From contig CAZRCZ010000012.1 in NCBI GenBank assembly GCA_964598765.1, positions 62,001-126,000 of the forward strand: a stretch of DNA of 64,000 nucleotides, written 5' to 3'. The position numbers were made by a program, and so were the translations under genes. Shown here piece after piece: positions 51,491 through 59,770 of the stretch. The DNA comes from CAZRCZ01 sp964598765. GTDB lineage: Bacteria > Sumerlaeota > Sumerlaeia > MVZB01 > JAJFLK01. Below the pieces are notes generated by a model. The model saw nothing but the letters and a program-made list of their open reading frames with translations, had not been told where the DNA came from and made no database searches. Each line of letters opens with the position of its first letter. The stretch's first letter is position 1.

Positions 51491-52082
51491 TTTCAACGCC
51501 TCAGTTCCGCTTCCTCCGGGTCTTACGTCGAACGCCATTTGTCGAGCGATTGATTATATTGAAAAAGAATTGTCCGGCATGATCGAACTTTATTACGAGC
51601 AAGCCAATGTTTTCAGCGCCTTGGTTGGAATCTACGGAACCAAAGCGCTTGACGCTCACAGCGTTTACGAGAAGCATCGCCACCTTGACATCGCACAGCA
51701 AAAATTTCCGGACCTGAAGAAGAGGGGAAGCGGGGCCATTCCTTCTCCGCGTCAGTCCTTGGAATGTAAGGCGAGCAAACGCCCTTGGGCCGTTCAATCG
51801 CATTACGATCACCCCGGCTGGTATATCGTCTGGCGCTATCTGGTTGATCCCACGGCTTCAATCGAAAAGAACCGCCCGCTGATTATTTGGCGGGTTGACA
51901 TTTTGTTCGTCGAGAAGAAGGACTGGAAATACGAAGGAAGCAAGGCGGGCGCTGAAGGCGGCGGTCGCACCCACACGTTCGGTCTTCGCCATCCCGCCGA
52001 AAAGTTGCGGAATAAAGCCGTATATGAGCGTTCAGACATTGGAATCGTCGGCGGAAAAGCGGTGCCTCGAAACGGCGATTGA
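51474..52082 (+). CDS. Probable type II restriction endonuclease
   Basis: The 202-residue protein starts at GTG 51474, with GGAGAG about 9 nt upstream, overlapping the end of the methyltransferase gene. No family name is certain. Visible features are LECKASKRPWAVQSHYDHPG near residues 100-119 (with an ExK-type ECK), WRVDILFVEKKDWKYEGS near 140-157 (a second Asp...E-K-K cluster) and GGGRTHTFGLRHPAEKLRNK. Either Asp/Glu/Lys cluster could be a PD-(D/E)xK site. The tight linkage to the methyltransferase is the main argument for an endonuclease. The unit sits between gyrB and gyrA. Confidence 0.75.
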   Translation: MARKDDFNASVPLPPGLTSNAICRAIDYIEKELSGMIELYYEQANVFSALVGIYGTKALDAHSVYEKHRHLDIAQQKFPDLKKRGSGAIPSPRQSLECKASKRPWAVQSHYDHPGWYIVWRYLVDPTASIEKNRPLIIWRVDILFVEKKDWKYEGSKAGAEGGGRTHTFGLRHPAEKLRNKAVYERSDIGIVGGKAVPRNGD

Positions 52083-52142
52083 GATTCAAGACGGATGAAT
52101 TCCTCTTATGAGATTGAATAATACTTTTGGAGAAAGACACCC

Positions 52143-54659
52143 ATGCAGGAAATGAACCGCGAGCAGATTATTCCGACCAACATCGAAGACGAAATGTCGG
52201 AGTCGTATCTCGATTATTCGATGAGCGTCATCGTCGGGCGGGCGTTGCCCGACGTGCGCGACGGACTCAAGCCCGTCCATCGCCGGATCATTTACGCCAT
52301 GCACCGCGAGGGATTGCACGCGAACAAAAAGCACAGCAAAAGCGCAGGGGTCGTCGGCGAAGTCCTCAAGAAATATCATCCGCACGGCGACATGGCGGTT
52401 TACGACGCGCTGGTGCGCATGGCCCAGCCGTGGAACCTCCGCTACACGCTGATTGACGGGCAGGGGAATTTCGGCTCGGTGGACGGCGACGCGCCGGCGG
52501 CGTATCGCTATACGGAATGTCGCCTTTCGCGCATCGCCGAGTTGCTTCTCACCGACATTGACAGGGAAACGGTGGACATGGTCCCGAATTTCGACGGGAC
52601 GACGAACGAGCCGGTGGTGCTTCCGTCGGCGTTTCCCAATTTGCTCGTCAACGGCTCGGCTGGGATCGCCGTCGGCATGGCGACCAACATTCCGCCGCAC
52701 AATTTGGGGGAGGTGATTGACGCGCTTCAAGTCCTCATCAAAAATCCCGACGCCGACACCAAGGAACTCATCAAAGTTCTCCCTGGTCCCGATTTCCCGA
52801 CCGGAGGCTACATCTACGGGCGCACGGGAATCTGGGAAGCCTACGAAACGGGGAAGGGAAAAATCGTTCTGCGCGCGCGGATGATGACCGAGCAACTCAA
52901 GGGGGGCAAGGAGGCCATCGTCGTCACCGAGATTCCCTATCAGGTCAACAAAACCAAACTCCTCGAGGACATCGCGCAGTTGATCCGCGACAAGAAAATT
53001 CAGGGCGTTTCCGACATGCGCGACGAATCGGATCGCGACGGCATGAGGATCGTCTTTGAATTGCGGCGCGGCGAGCCGGCGCAGATCGTCATCAATCAGC
53101 TTTACAAGATGAGCCAGATGGAAACCTCGTTCGGGATCATCATGCTCGCGCTGGTCAACGGCAAACCGCGCTATCTTGCCCTCAAGCGGATGCTGGTCGA
53201 GTATCTCAATCATCGGCGCGAGATCGTCGTCCGCCGAACGCGGTTCGATCTGGACAAGGCCCGCAAGCGACTGCACATTGTCGAGGGCTTGCGGATCGCC
53301 GTCGCCAACATTGACAAGGTGATCAAGCTAATCCGCGAGTCGGAGTCGGTGGAAGTGGCGCGCGCCGGACTGCGCGAGAAATTCGATCTCACCGAGGTTC
53401 AGGCCAACGCCATTCTCGAAATGCCGCTCCGCCGTTTGACCGGTTTGGAGCGCGAGGCGTTGGAGAAGGAACACAAGGAATTGATCGCGCTGATCGAGGA
53501 ATTGGCCTCGATTCTTGCCGATCCAAAAAAAGTCACCAAGATCATCAGCAAGGAACTGAACGAAATTAAGGAGAAGCACGGCGACAAGCGCGCCAGTGAA
53601 ATCACCGACGCCGGAGACGAGTTGACCATCGAAGACATGATCGCAGAGGAGCGGATGGTCGTCACGGTCAGCCATGAAGGTTACATCAAGCGGACGCCGA
53701 CGGCGGTTTACCGAAGCCAGCGTCGCGGCGGCAAGGGCGTGACCGGCATGGACCCGAAGGAAAACGATTGGGTCGAGCATTTGTTCGTCGGCACGACGCA
53801 CAATTACATCTTGTTCCTCACGAACAAGGGGAAAGCCTACTGGCTGAAAGTGTATGAGCTACCGCAGGGAGGGCGCGCGACGCGGGGAAGACCGATTGTC
53901 AATCTCCTGCAACTTGAGGGGGGCGAAAAGGTGATGGCGATGATCCCCATCGCCAAATTCAGCGAGGACCGCTATCTCATCATGGCCACGCGAAAGGGAC
54001 AGGTTGTCAAAAACGCGCTGAGCCTTTATTCCAATCCGCGCAAGGCGGGCATCAAGGCGATCAACGTCGAGCAAGGGGATGAGTTGATCGGCGCGAAGGT
54101 TTCCAACGGTCAGCAGGAAATTTTCATGGGGACGCTCAAGGGAATGGCCGTGCGGTTCCATGAATCGCAGGTTCGTCCGATGGGGCGGTTCGTCGGCGGC
54201 GTGCGGGGTGTCCGTCTTCGCGACGACGACGAAGTGATCGGATTGGAAATTCTTCAGCCCGGCTCCTCCATTCTCACCGTTTGCGCCAACGGCTACGGCA
54301 AGCGGACCGACGCCGGGGAATATCGAATAACGAATCGCGGCGGCGTCGGCGTCATCAACATCAAGACGAGCGAGCGCAACGGCGACGTGATCGCGATTCT
54401 CGAAGTCTTCGACGGCGATGAACTCATCATGATCTCCACCAAGGGGATTTCGATCCGTAGTTCGGTCAAGGAAATCCGCAAAATTTCCCGCGCCACGCAG
54501 GGCGTTCGCCTCATCAATTTGGGCGCGGGGGACATGCTGGCGTCCGTCGCCCGGATCGAGGAAGACACGGAGGTGGATGGGGACGAAGGGAACGGAGGCG
54601 CGGAATCGGGCGGCAACGGAACGCCGGAAACTCCGAACCTTCCGGAAAATGGGACATAG
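52143..54659 (+). CDS. gyrA: DNA gyrase subunit A
   Basis: The 838-residue protein has the breakage-reunion domain with the catalytic Tyr123 in AAYRYTE, and the C-terminal beta-pinwheel with a GyrA box QRRGGKG at about residues 526-532, so it is gyrase and not ParC. The quinolone-resistance region reads HPHGDMAVYDALVRMAQ: the position of E. coli Ser83 is Met84, while the Asp87 equivalent is kept (Asp88). GGAGA precedes the ATG. Its tail is Gly/Glu/Asn-rich (EEDTEVDGDEGNGGAES). No topoisomerase IV genes are in view. Confidence 0.97.
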   Translation: MQEMNREQIIPTNIEDEMSESYLDYSMSVIVGRALPDVRDGLKPVHRRIIYAMHREGLHANKKHSKSAGVVGEVLKKYHPHGDMAVYDALVRMAQPWNLRYTLIDGQGNFGSVDGDAPAAYRYTECRLSRIAELLLTDIDRETVDMVPNFDGTTNEPVVLPSAFPNLLVNGSAGIAVGMATNIPPHNLGEVIDALQVLIKNPDADTKELIKVLPGPDFPTGGYIYGRTGIWEAYETGKGKIVLRARMMTEQLKGGKEAIVVTEIPYQVNKTKLLEDIAQLIRDKKIQGVSDMRDESDRDGMRIVFELRRGEPAQIVINQLYKMSQMETSFGIIMLALVNGKPRYLALKRMLVEYLNHRREIVVRRTRFDLDKARKRLHIVEGLRIAVANIDKVIKLIRESESVEVARAGLREKFDLTEVQANAILEMPLRRLTGLEREALEKEHKELIALIEELASILADPKKVTKIISKELNEIKEKHGDKRASEITDAGDELTIEDMIAEERMVVTVSHEGYIKRTPTAVYRSQRRGGKGVTGMDPKENDWVEHLFVGTTHNYILFLTNKGKAYWLKVYELPQGGRATRGRPIVNLLQLEGGEKVMAMIPIAKFSEDRYLIMATRKGQVVKNALSLYSNPRKAGIKAINVEQGDELIGAKVSNGQQEIFMGTLKGMAVRFHESQVRPMGRFVGGVRGVRLRDDDEVIGLEILQPGSSILTVCANGYGKRTDAGEYRITNRGGVGVINIKTSERNGDVIAILEVFDGDELIMISTKGISIRSSVKEIRKISRATQGVRLINLGAGDMLASVARIEEDTEVDGDEGNGGAESGGNGTPETPNLPENGT

Positions 54660-54668
54660 GAATTTGTA

Positions 54669-54746
54669 GCCACGGAGCACGCAGAGAGAACAAAGAAACT
54701 CCGTTGAGATTTCTGAATTCTCTGAGTTCTTTGTGATCTCTGTGGC
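54669..54746. repeat. Inverted repeat (GCCACGGAGCACGCAGAG type)
   Basis: GCCACGGAGCACGCAGAGAG (54669) and GTTCTTTGTGATCTCTGTGGC (ending 54746) form an imperfect hairpin between gyrA and the AsmA-like gene. It belongs to the CTCTGTG family. Confidence 0.65.
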
Positions 54747-54770
54747 TCATCTGACGCTCGAGGCCGCACG

Positions 54771-57700
54771 GTGAATGAAAGCCACGATTCGGAAGCAAAT
54801 GAAATTCCGCCCGTCCGGCCCAAACGCCGCATCGGACGCCTGATATTCCGCGCGCTGGCGCGGATCATCGTTGTTCTCTTCTTTCTCATCGTACTTGCGG
54901 TCGCGCTGTTCGGCTTTCGACCCATTTCCATTTCTTGGGCCGAACACATTCTGAAAGAACGATTCCTCGCGACGACGGGGCTTCAACTCGATTTTGAGCG
55001 CGCCAAATGGACCCTTGGGCGCGGACATCTCTTCATCGGAGCGCCGACTCTTTCCGATCCGAGCGTCCATGACCGCCTCCTCGAATTGAAGGCGGTGGAG
55101 TTGGATTTGAGTGTCGCTTCGATTTTCCGCCATTGGTGGTCGCCCAAGGATTTCATTGAAGTTCGGCAACTTTCGGTTCGGGGACCGCTGGAGGTGGAGG
55201 TTGAAGAACGGGAGGGAAGAGTCCAACTCGCCGAGAAATCCCGGCGCGTTCAAGAGATTTTTCAAGCGAAATTAAAGGCGGCCTCCGATGAAGCAACGGG
55301 GGGGCAGACTTCTTCGACAACCCTTTCAAAACCACCGTCCGCGCCTGTTCGTCTGACCTCGGTGAATCTGGCGGGATTAGGCATAACCCTTAAGAACGTG
55401 GGGGAGAAGGAGACCAAAACGCTTCTTCTGGCGCGCGACGCCGACGTTCTGGCGGAATTCAACGGATCGAACGCCCCAACCAACATTCTTTGCACTGGAA
55501 AGCTGGAAGGCCAAGGAGGTTCCACGGGCTTCAAATTGAGGCTCGGCCCGAATTTGGAACGCAATGAGATGTCCCTCAATCTCACCCTCCAGCCGCTCGA
55601 TTCGCGTCTGCATCTGCCGACGGCTCCGCCCGCCGATTTCCGAACCGGAGCAATGGAGATTACCGGAATGCTCCGGCGGAAGGAGGATCAGGCCGGAAAG
55701 CCCTCGCCAAACGCGAACGATAGGGAATGGTCGCTCTTCTCGGAGGCGAATCTATCGGAGATCACGTTCATCGGCGCGGGCGCCGATGGATCGGACCAAC
55801 GGTTCGAGAGCGCGTCGCTCTTTACTTCCCTCGATTGGTCCACATCTGAGAAAGCGCTGAAGCTCAACTCCGCGCAGTTCAAGAGCAAAGATTGCGCCAT
55901 GACCGCCGATGGCAGACTCGATCTCTTTGATCCCTATCGCTACGCGCTCCACCTAGACCCGCTGGAACTGCGGTCGCAGGGATTGGCGCTGGTGGAGCGC
56001 AACGTCCTGCGGGGAAATTACATCGTCAAACCCGAAGATAGCCGCATCGAAGTCAGGGGCGAGTTGGCCGGGCGGCTGGGCGAGTTGCCGCCGGAGACCG
56101 AGAACTTGACCTACAAAGCGGAAAATCTCGCCCTTCAACTTCCTGATTTCCCCGAACCGATCACGAATCTTCGGATTCAGGGAAGCGTGACGCCGAAGGA
56201 ACTGAAATTGGCCGACGGCTACGCCGTCGTTCAGGGGATACCCTTTCAAGTGGCCGGAAGTTTTCGGGGTCGTCCTCTTGAGGGAAAAATAGATCATGCC
56301 GAGTTAAATTGGAAAACGGCGGGGGAAGTGGAAGGGCTTTCAAAGCTGATCGAGAAGAACGGCGAAGGATTGGTTTCCCAGTTCAGCTTCCGGGGCGACG
56401 TGATGGGATCAGGATCGGTTCATATTGAAAATCCGGAATTGGGAGATTGGGAAAAACTGCTCGACAAGGCCGATCTCCAAGGGAAACTTCAATTCAATCA
56501 GGCGGAATTGAATTACCGCAAACTGGATCGGCCGATCCGCGGACTGAGCGGAACGTTCGAGATGAGCCGCAATCAAGCCGTGTTTCACAATCTTTCCGGC
56601 TCCATCGAGGACGTGGATTTCGCGCTCGACGGCGTGATCGCCGGCCGGAAACATTTTTGGGACGAAGCGACCACGACCGCCACGCTTCAAACCCGCCTTC
56701 ATCTTGAAAACATCGGGCATTATTTTGAGTGGGTCGGGACCGATCCGCCGGAGAATCTTCCCAAGTCCGAGGGGCGCGCCATTCTGAACGCCCGAATCGC
56801 GGGACCGTTAAACGAATGGCGAAGGATGGATTTTCGCGGCGACCTGATCCTCGAAGACCTTGCCCTGCCGCTGGACACCGATTTGGTTGGCGGGACGATT
56901 CGTTCCCCGCGCATCGAGGCCGCGTTCACCCCGAGCGAAATCCGATTGGTCAAGGCCGCCGGCGATTGGGAGGGCGTCGCCCTCGGCGTCGAGGGAACAC
57001 TGGGCGTGGACGCGGGAGAGATCACCCTCAAAATGGAGGGACCGCTCGTCGGATTTCAAAAGGCCGTTCCGGCCGTTTTGGACCGATTCGAAGTCGGCGG
57101 ATCGGCGTCGCTTCGCCACACGCTGAAACTCGCGCGCGCCGACCGCGAGAAGCTTCCGGCGAAGACGTTTGTCGCTCTCTGGCCCGCGGACCCCGAAAAC
57201 AAGGCGACCACGCCGACGCTCGATCTGAAAACGATGTGGCTCACCGAGGGCAAAGGTCAAATCCAATTCAAGAACGCCGAGATGACCTTTGAATGTATGC
57301 CGACGCATTTGACCGACGTGAACGGGACGCTGAATTACGACGCCAATCATCTCTGGAGTCCGGGCCTCGTCCAAGTCCGCGCGGGCGATCACGCCCGCGA
57401 AACCCAAACAACGATTGTGGTGACGTTCGGCAAGGAGAGCGCGCCGACGATCATGGACGCGCACGTCATCGGCGATAACGTGGATTTGGACGATTGGATT
57501 CAGGATTGGCGGCGTCCGCGTCCCCATCCCAAGGAGAAGGAAAAGCCGACGAATCTGAACCAGCCGCGATTCATCGCGAACGTCACCGCCGAGACCAAGG
57601 AGGTCGGCTATCGCGGACTCAAGGGGAAAAATCTCACCGGATCGCTTCAATACAAGGATTTCGGCAAGGGACACGACGACCTGAGTTGGACCGACGCGCG

Positions 57701-58331
57701 AGCGGAGGCCAAGAAGGGATGGGTCCTCGTCAATGGCATTTGGAAACGGCGCCCCGGCATGGACATCACGACCTATGACATCAAGGCGTCGAAAATGGAC
57801 GTCGCCGATCTGCTCAACGCTTTCTACAAGCCGAAAAAACAAACCGGACTTTCCACGGGTCTCGTCACCGGAACGCTCTATCTTCATCAGGACGGTCTCG
57901 AAGGGGTTCCCTTCGACGGCCACGGCGAATTGTTCGTCGAGGACAGCAAATTTGTCTCCAACGCGATCTTCGGAAAACTGGGAAGTCTTCTGAAGCTGGA
58001 GGAACTCTTCAACGAAATTTCATTCCCCAAAATTCAAGGGCGATTCGACGTTTCCGAGAATTCCGTGACCATCAAAGGGGACAAGCCGATCGTCTTTGAA
58101 AATCCCTCGATGATCCATCCGTTGAGTCTCAAGACGCATGGAAAGGTCGGACCGGAACGCGCCTTGGATTTGGAGCTAAGTTTGCAATTCTTCCCCCGTA
58201 TCGGAGGCATTCCGGTCGTGGGGCAAGTGTGGGACATCGTTAACAAGCTCACCGGAAGCATCCTGCGGTTCCACGTCGGCGGGACGCTGGACGAACCGGA
58301 AGTCTCCGCGCTTCCGAGGATCAAGCCGTGA
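54771..58331 (+). CDS. AsmA-like large envelope protein
   Basis: This 1186-residue protein has one N-terminal membrane anchor (RIIVVLFFLIVLAVALFGF, residues about 31-49). A long chain of beta-rich repeats follows, as in AsmA/TamB/YhdP-family proteins. The C-terminal part (LSLQFFPRIGGIPVVGQVWD... FHVGGTLDEPEVSALP) is the AsmA-like C-terminal region. Such proteins are thought to bridge inner and outer membranes and move phospholipids. The start is a GTG at 54771. It is separated from gyrA by a palindromic repeat that may end the gyrA transcript. Confidence 0.82.
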   Translation: MNESHDSEANEIPPVRPKRRIGRLIFRALARIIVVLFFLIVLAVALFGFRPISISWAEHILKERFLATTGLQLDFERAKWTLGRGHLFIGAPTLSDPSVHDRLLELKAVELDLSVASIFRHWWSPKDFIEVRQLSVRGPLEVEVEEREGRVQLAEKSRRVQEIFQAKLKAASDEATGGQTSSTTLSKPPSAPVRLTSVNLAGLGITLKNVGEKETKTLLLARDADVLAEFNGSNAPTNILCTGKLEGQGGSTGFKLRLGPNLERNEMSLNLTLQPLDSRLHLPTAPPADFRTGAMEITGMLRRKEDQAGKPSPNANDREWSLFSEANLSEITFIGAGADGSDQRFESASLFTSLDWSTSEKALKLNSAQFKSKDCAMTADGRLDLFDPYRYALHLDPLELRSQGLALVERNVLRGNYIVKPEDSRIEVRGELAGRLGELPPETENLTYKAENLALQLPDFPEPITNLRIQGSVTPKELKLADGYAVVQGIPFQVAGSFRGRPLEGKIDHAELNWKTAGEVEGLSKLIEKNGEGLVSQFSFRGDVMGSGSVHIENPELGDWEKLLDKADLQGKLQFNQAELNYRKLDRPIRGLSGTFEMSRNQAVFHNLSGSIEDVDFALDGVIAGRKHFWDEATTTATLQTRLHLENIGHYFEWVGTDPPENLPKSEGRAILNARIAGPLNEWRRMDFRGDLILEDLALPLDTDLVGGTIRSPRIEAAFTPSEIRLVKAAGDWEGVALGVEGTLGVDAGEITLKMEGPLVGFQKAVPAVLDRFEVGGSASLRHTLKLARADREKLPAKTFVALWPADPENKATTPTLDLKTMWLTEGKGQIQFKNAEMTFECMPTHLTDVNGTLNYDANHLWSPGLVQVRAGDHARETQTTIVVTFGKESAPTIMDAHVIGDNVDLDDWIQDWRRPRPHPKEKEKPTNLNQPRFIANVTAETKEVGYRGLKGKNLTGSLQYKDFGKGHDDLSWTDARAEAKKGWVLVNGIWKRRPGMDITTYDIKASKMDVADLLNAFYKPKKQTGLSTGLVTGTLYLHQDGLEGVPFDGHGELFVEDSKFVSNAIFGKLGSLLKLEELFNEISFPKIQGRFDVSENSVTIKGDKPIVFENPSMIHPLSLKTHGKVGPERALDLELSLQFFPRIGGIPVVGQVWDIVNKLTGSILRFHVGGTLDEPEVSALPRIKP

Positions 58332-58460
58332 GGATTCTTTATCCGCAAGGTGGAAGTAGTGAGATGAAACCTCATTTGCGCCCGCCTTGCTCAACGGACG
58401 CTCGGCGTGGCATACTGAGAACGGTTCGAACGGTTTGATCTTAGGGAGAGGGATAACGGC

Positions 58461-58838
58461 ATGGGAACATTTTACGTGGGATGCGGGGTGGAAAATCATT
58501 CGGAGCGAAATCGGTCGTTCCGCGTGGCCAAGTTGCTCGTTGACACCGGAAGCGAATACACTTGGTTGCCTGCCGCCAAGCTCGAAGAGATCGGCATCCA
58601 TCAGGAAAAGAAGGACCTTTCGTTCGTCATGGCCAACGGTGCGGTCGTCACGCGAAACGTGGGCTTCGCGATTATTCGCGTGGACCGGCATTTCACGACC
58701 GATGAGGTCGTCTTCGCGGAAAAAGGGGATTTGGTCTTGCTCGGCTCCCGAACTTTGGAGGGACTCAATCTCGTTGTTGATCCGGCGCGAAAAAGGCTCG
58801 TCGCGGCGGGTCCCATTCCGGCGGCGGGGTTGGGATAG
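58461..58838 (+). CDS. Retropepsin-like aspartyl protease domain protein
   Basis: The 125-residue protein is a single clan AA aspartic protease fold. VAKLLVDTGSEYTWLPAAKL carries the catalytic DTG with Asp28, and VLLGSRTLEGLNLVVD matches the conserved hydrophobic-Gly turn near the C-terminus. Bacterial single-domain members act as dimers and their substrates are mostly unknown. It has no signal peptide. The next gene starts 4 nt after its stop, so they probably form an operon. Confidence 0.88.
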   Translation: MGTFYVGCGVENHSERNRSFRVAKLLVDTGSEYTWLPAAKLEEIGIHQEKKDLSFVMANGAVVTRNVGFAIIRVDRHFTTDEVVFAEKGDLVLLGSRTLEGLNLVVDPARKRLVAAGPIPAAGLG

Positions 58839-58842
58839 GTAA

Positions 58843-59496
58843 ATGAAATACGTTTGGATCGGGTTATTTTTCCTGATTTCAAATGCGTTCTGGGGCGTTT
58901 ATTTGTTCCTTTTCGGTCGTTGTTTCATCCTGCGTTATTCGCCGGATCAAAATTTCAGACACGAGATTCTTTGGCGGCTTTGGATTGGATTTGTCATCCA
59001 TTTGTTTCTGTCCATCGCAATAGGCTATGTCTATTCGACTTGGCGGATTCCGGTGGGAGAACCCTCTTGGCACGATCGTTTCGAATTGGCTTTACCGGAG
59101 GCATCGCTCGTTTTCGGAGTTTGCCTTAATACGATTCTGATATTCCGAATGAAGGATCCTCCTTACGGGTGGACGGGCGATTCAAGATGGTTTCCGGGGC
59201 CGATTCAGCTTCTTGCTCTGCTATTCCCGCCCCTTGCATTGTTCTTGGCTTTTGAGACTTTAGGTGCGCTGTCACAACCATTACCTAATGATTATAGGGA
59301 TGACGGCTTCGACAAATTTTTGGCCGCGATCTTTCTGATTTCAATTTGGCTCTTGTTCAAACAAGCCCGCCTATGGACTTCTCGCTTTCAGCCGGATCCA
59401 AAGGCCGATCGGATAAGAAATACAATTTCTATTGCCTACGGCGCTTTGGCTCTTACTTGGTCTGTTTTCGGGGTTTTTTCAACGCCAAACTATTGA
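58843..59496 (+). CDS. Hypothetical membrane protein
   Basis: The 217-residue protein has about five hydrophobic segments (VWIGLFFLISNAFWGVYLFL, IGFVIHLFLSIAIGYVY, ALPEASLVFGVCLNTILIF, PIQLLALLFPPLALFLAF, FLAAIFLISIWLLF). I know no family. The ATG follows the protease stop by 4 nt, so the two are likely cotranslated and the protein may anchor or be a target of the protease. Codon use is more A+T-rich than in most genes here. Confidence 0.65.
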   Translation: MKYVWIGLFFLISNAFWGVYLFLFGRCFILRYSPDQNFRHEILWRLWIGFVIHLFLSIAIGYVYSTWRIPVGEPSWHDRFELALPEASLVFGVCLNTILIFRMKDPPYGWTGDSRWFPGPIQLLALLFPPLALFLAFETLGALSQPLPNDYRDDGFDKFLAAIFLISIWLLFKQARLWTSRFQPDPKADRIRNTISIAYGALALTWSVFGVFSTPNY

Positions 59497-59505
59497 ATTT
59501 ACAAA

Positions 59506-59723
59506 TTGCATGACGAGAATATCGTCATCACGTCCAAGCTCCACCCCAAAATCAGCGTCTTTCCGAAATGCTACTTCGACGAGCTTTGCGCGCGGAAGAT
59601 GGATTATCTCCGATGGCTCCGCGACGCGACGGCGCTGGGGGGCGAAGGGGTCGAGCATTAGGCGGATTTCTTTTCAATCTGGATGAAGAGGGAATCGCGC
59701 CGGTCTCTGTGAATCGTCTTTGA
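59506..59723 (+). pseudogene. N-terminal fragment of a sugar phosphate isomerase/epimerase-like gene
   Basis: From TTG 59506 the frame reads HDENIVITSKLHPKISVFPK, then CYFDELCARKMDYLRWLRDA and TALGGEGVEH, ending at TAG 59659. This is the start of TIM-barrel sugar phosphate isomerase/epimerases, where EGVEHYxGF normally follows. After a shift, another frame gives GFLFNLDEEGIAPVSVNRL before TGA at 59721-59723. About 70 of some 300 codons remain. The rest of the gene is gone, replaced by the promoter region of the next operon. Confidence 0.65.
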
Positions 59724-59770
59724 AAGAATTTTCTATTGGATTTCCCCGAATTAGTGAGATAATTCCAATT

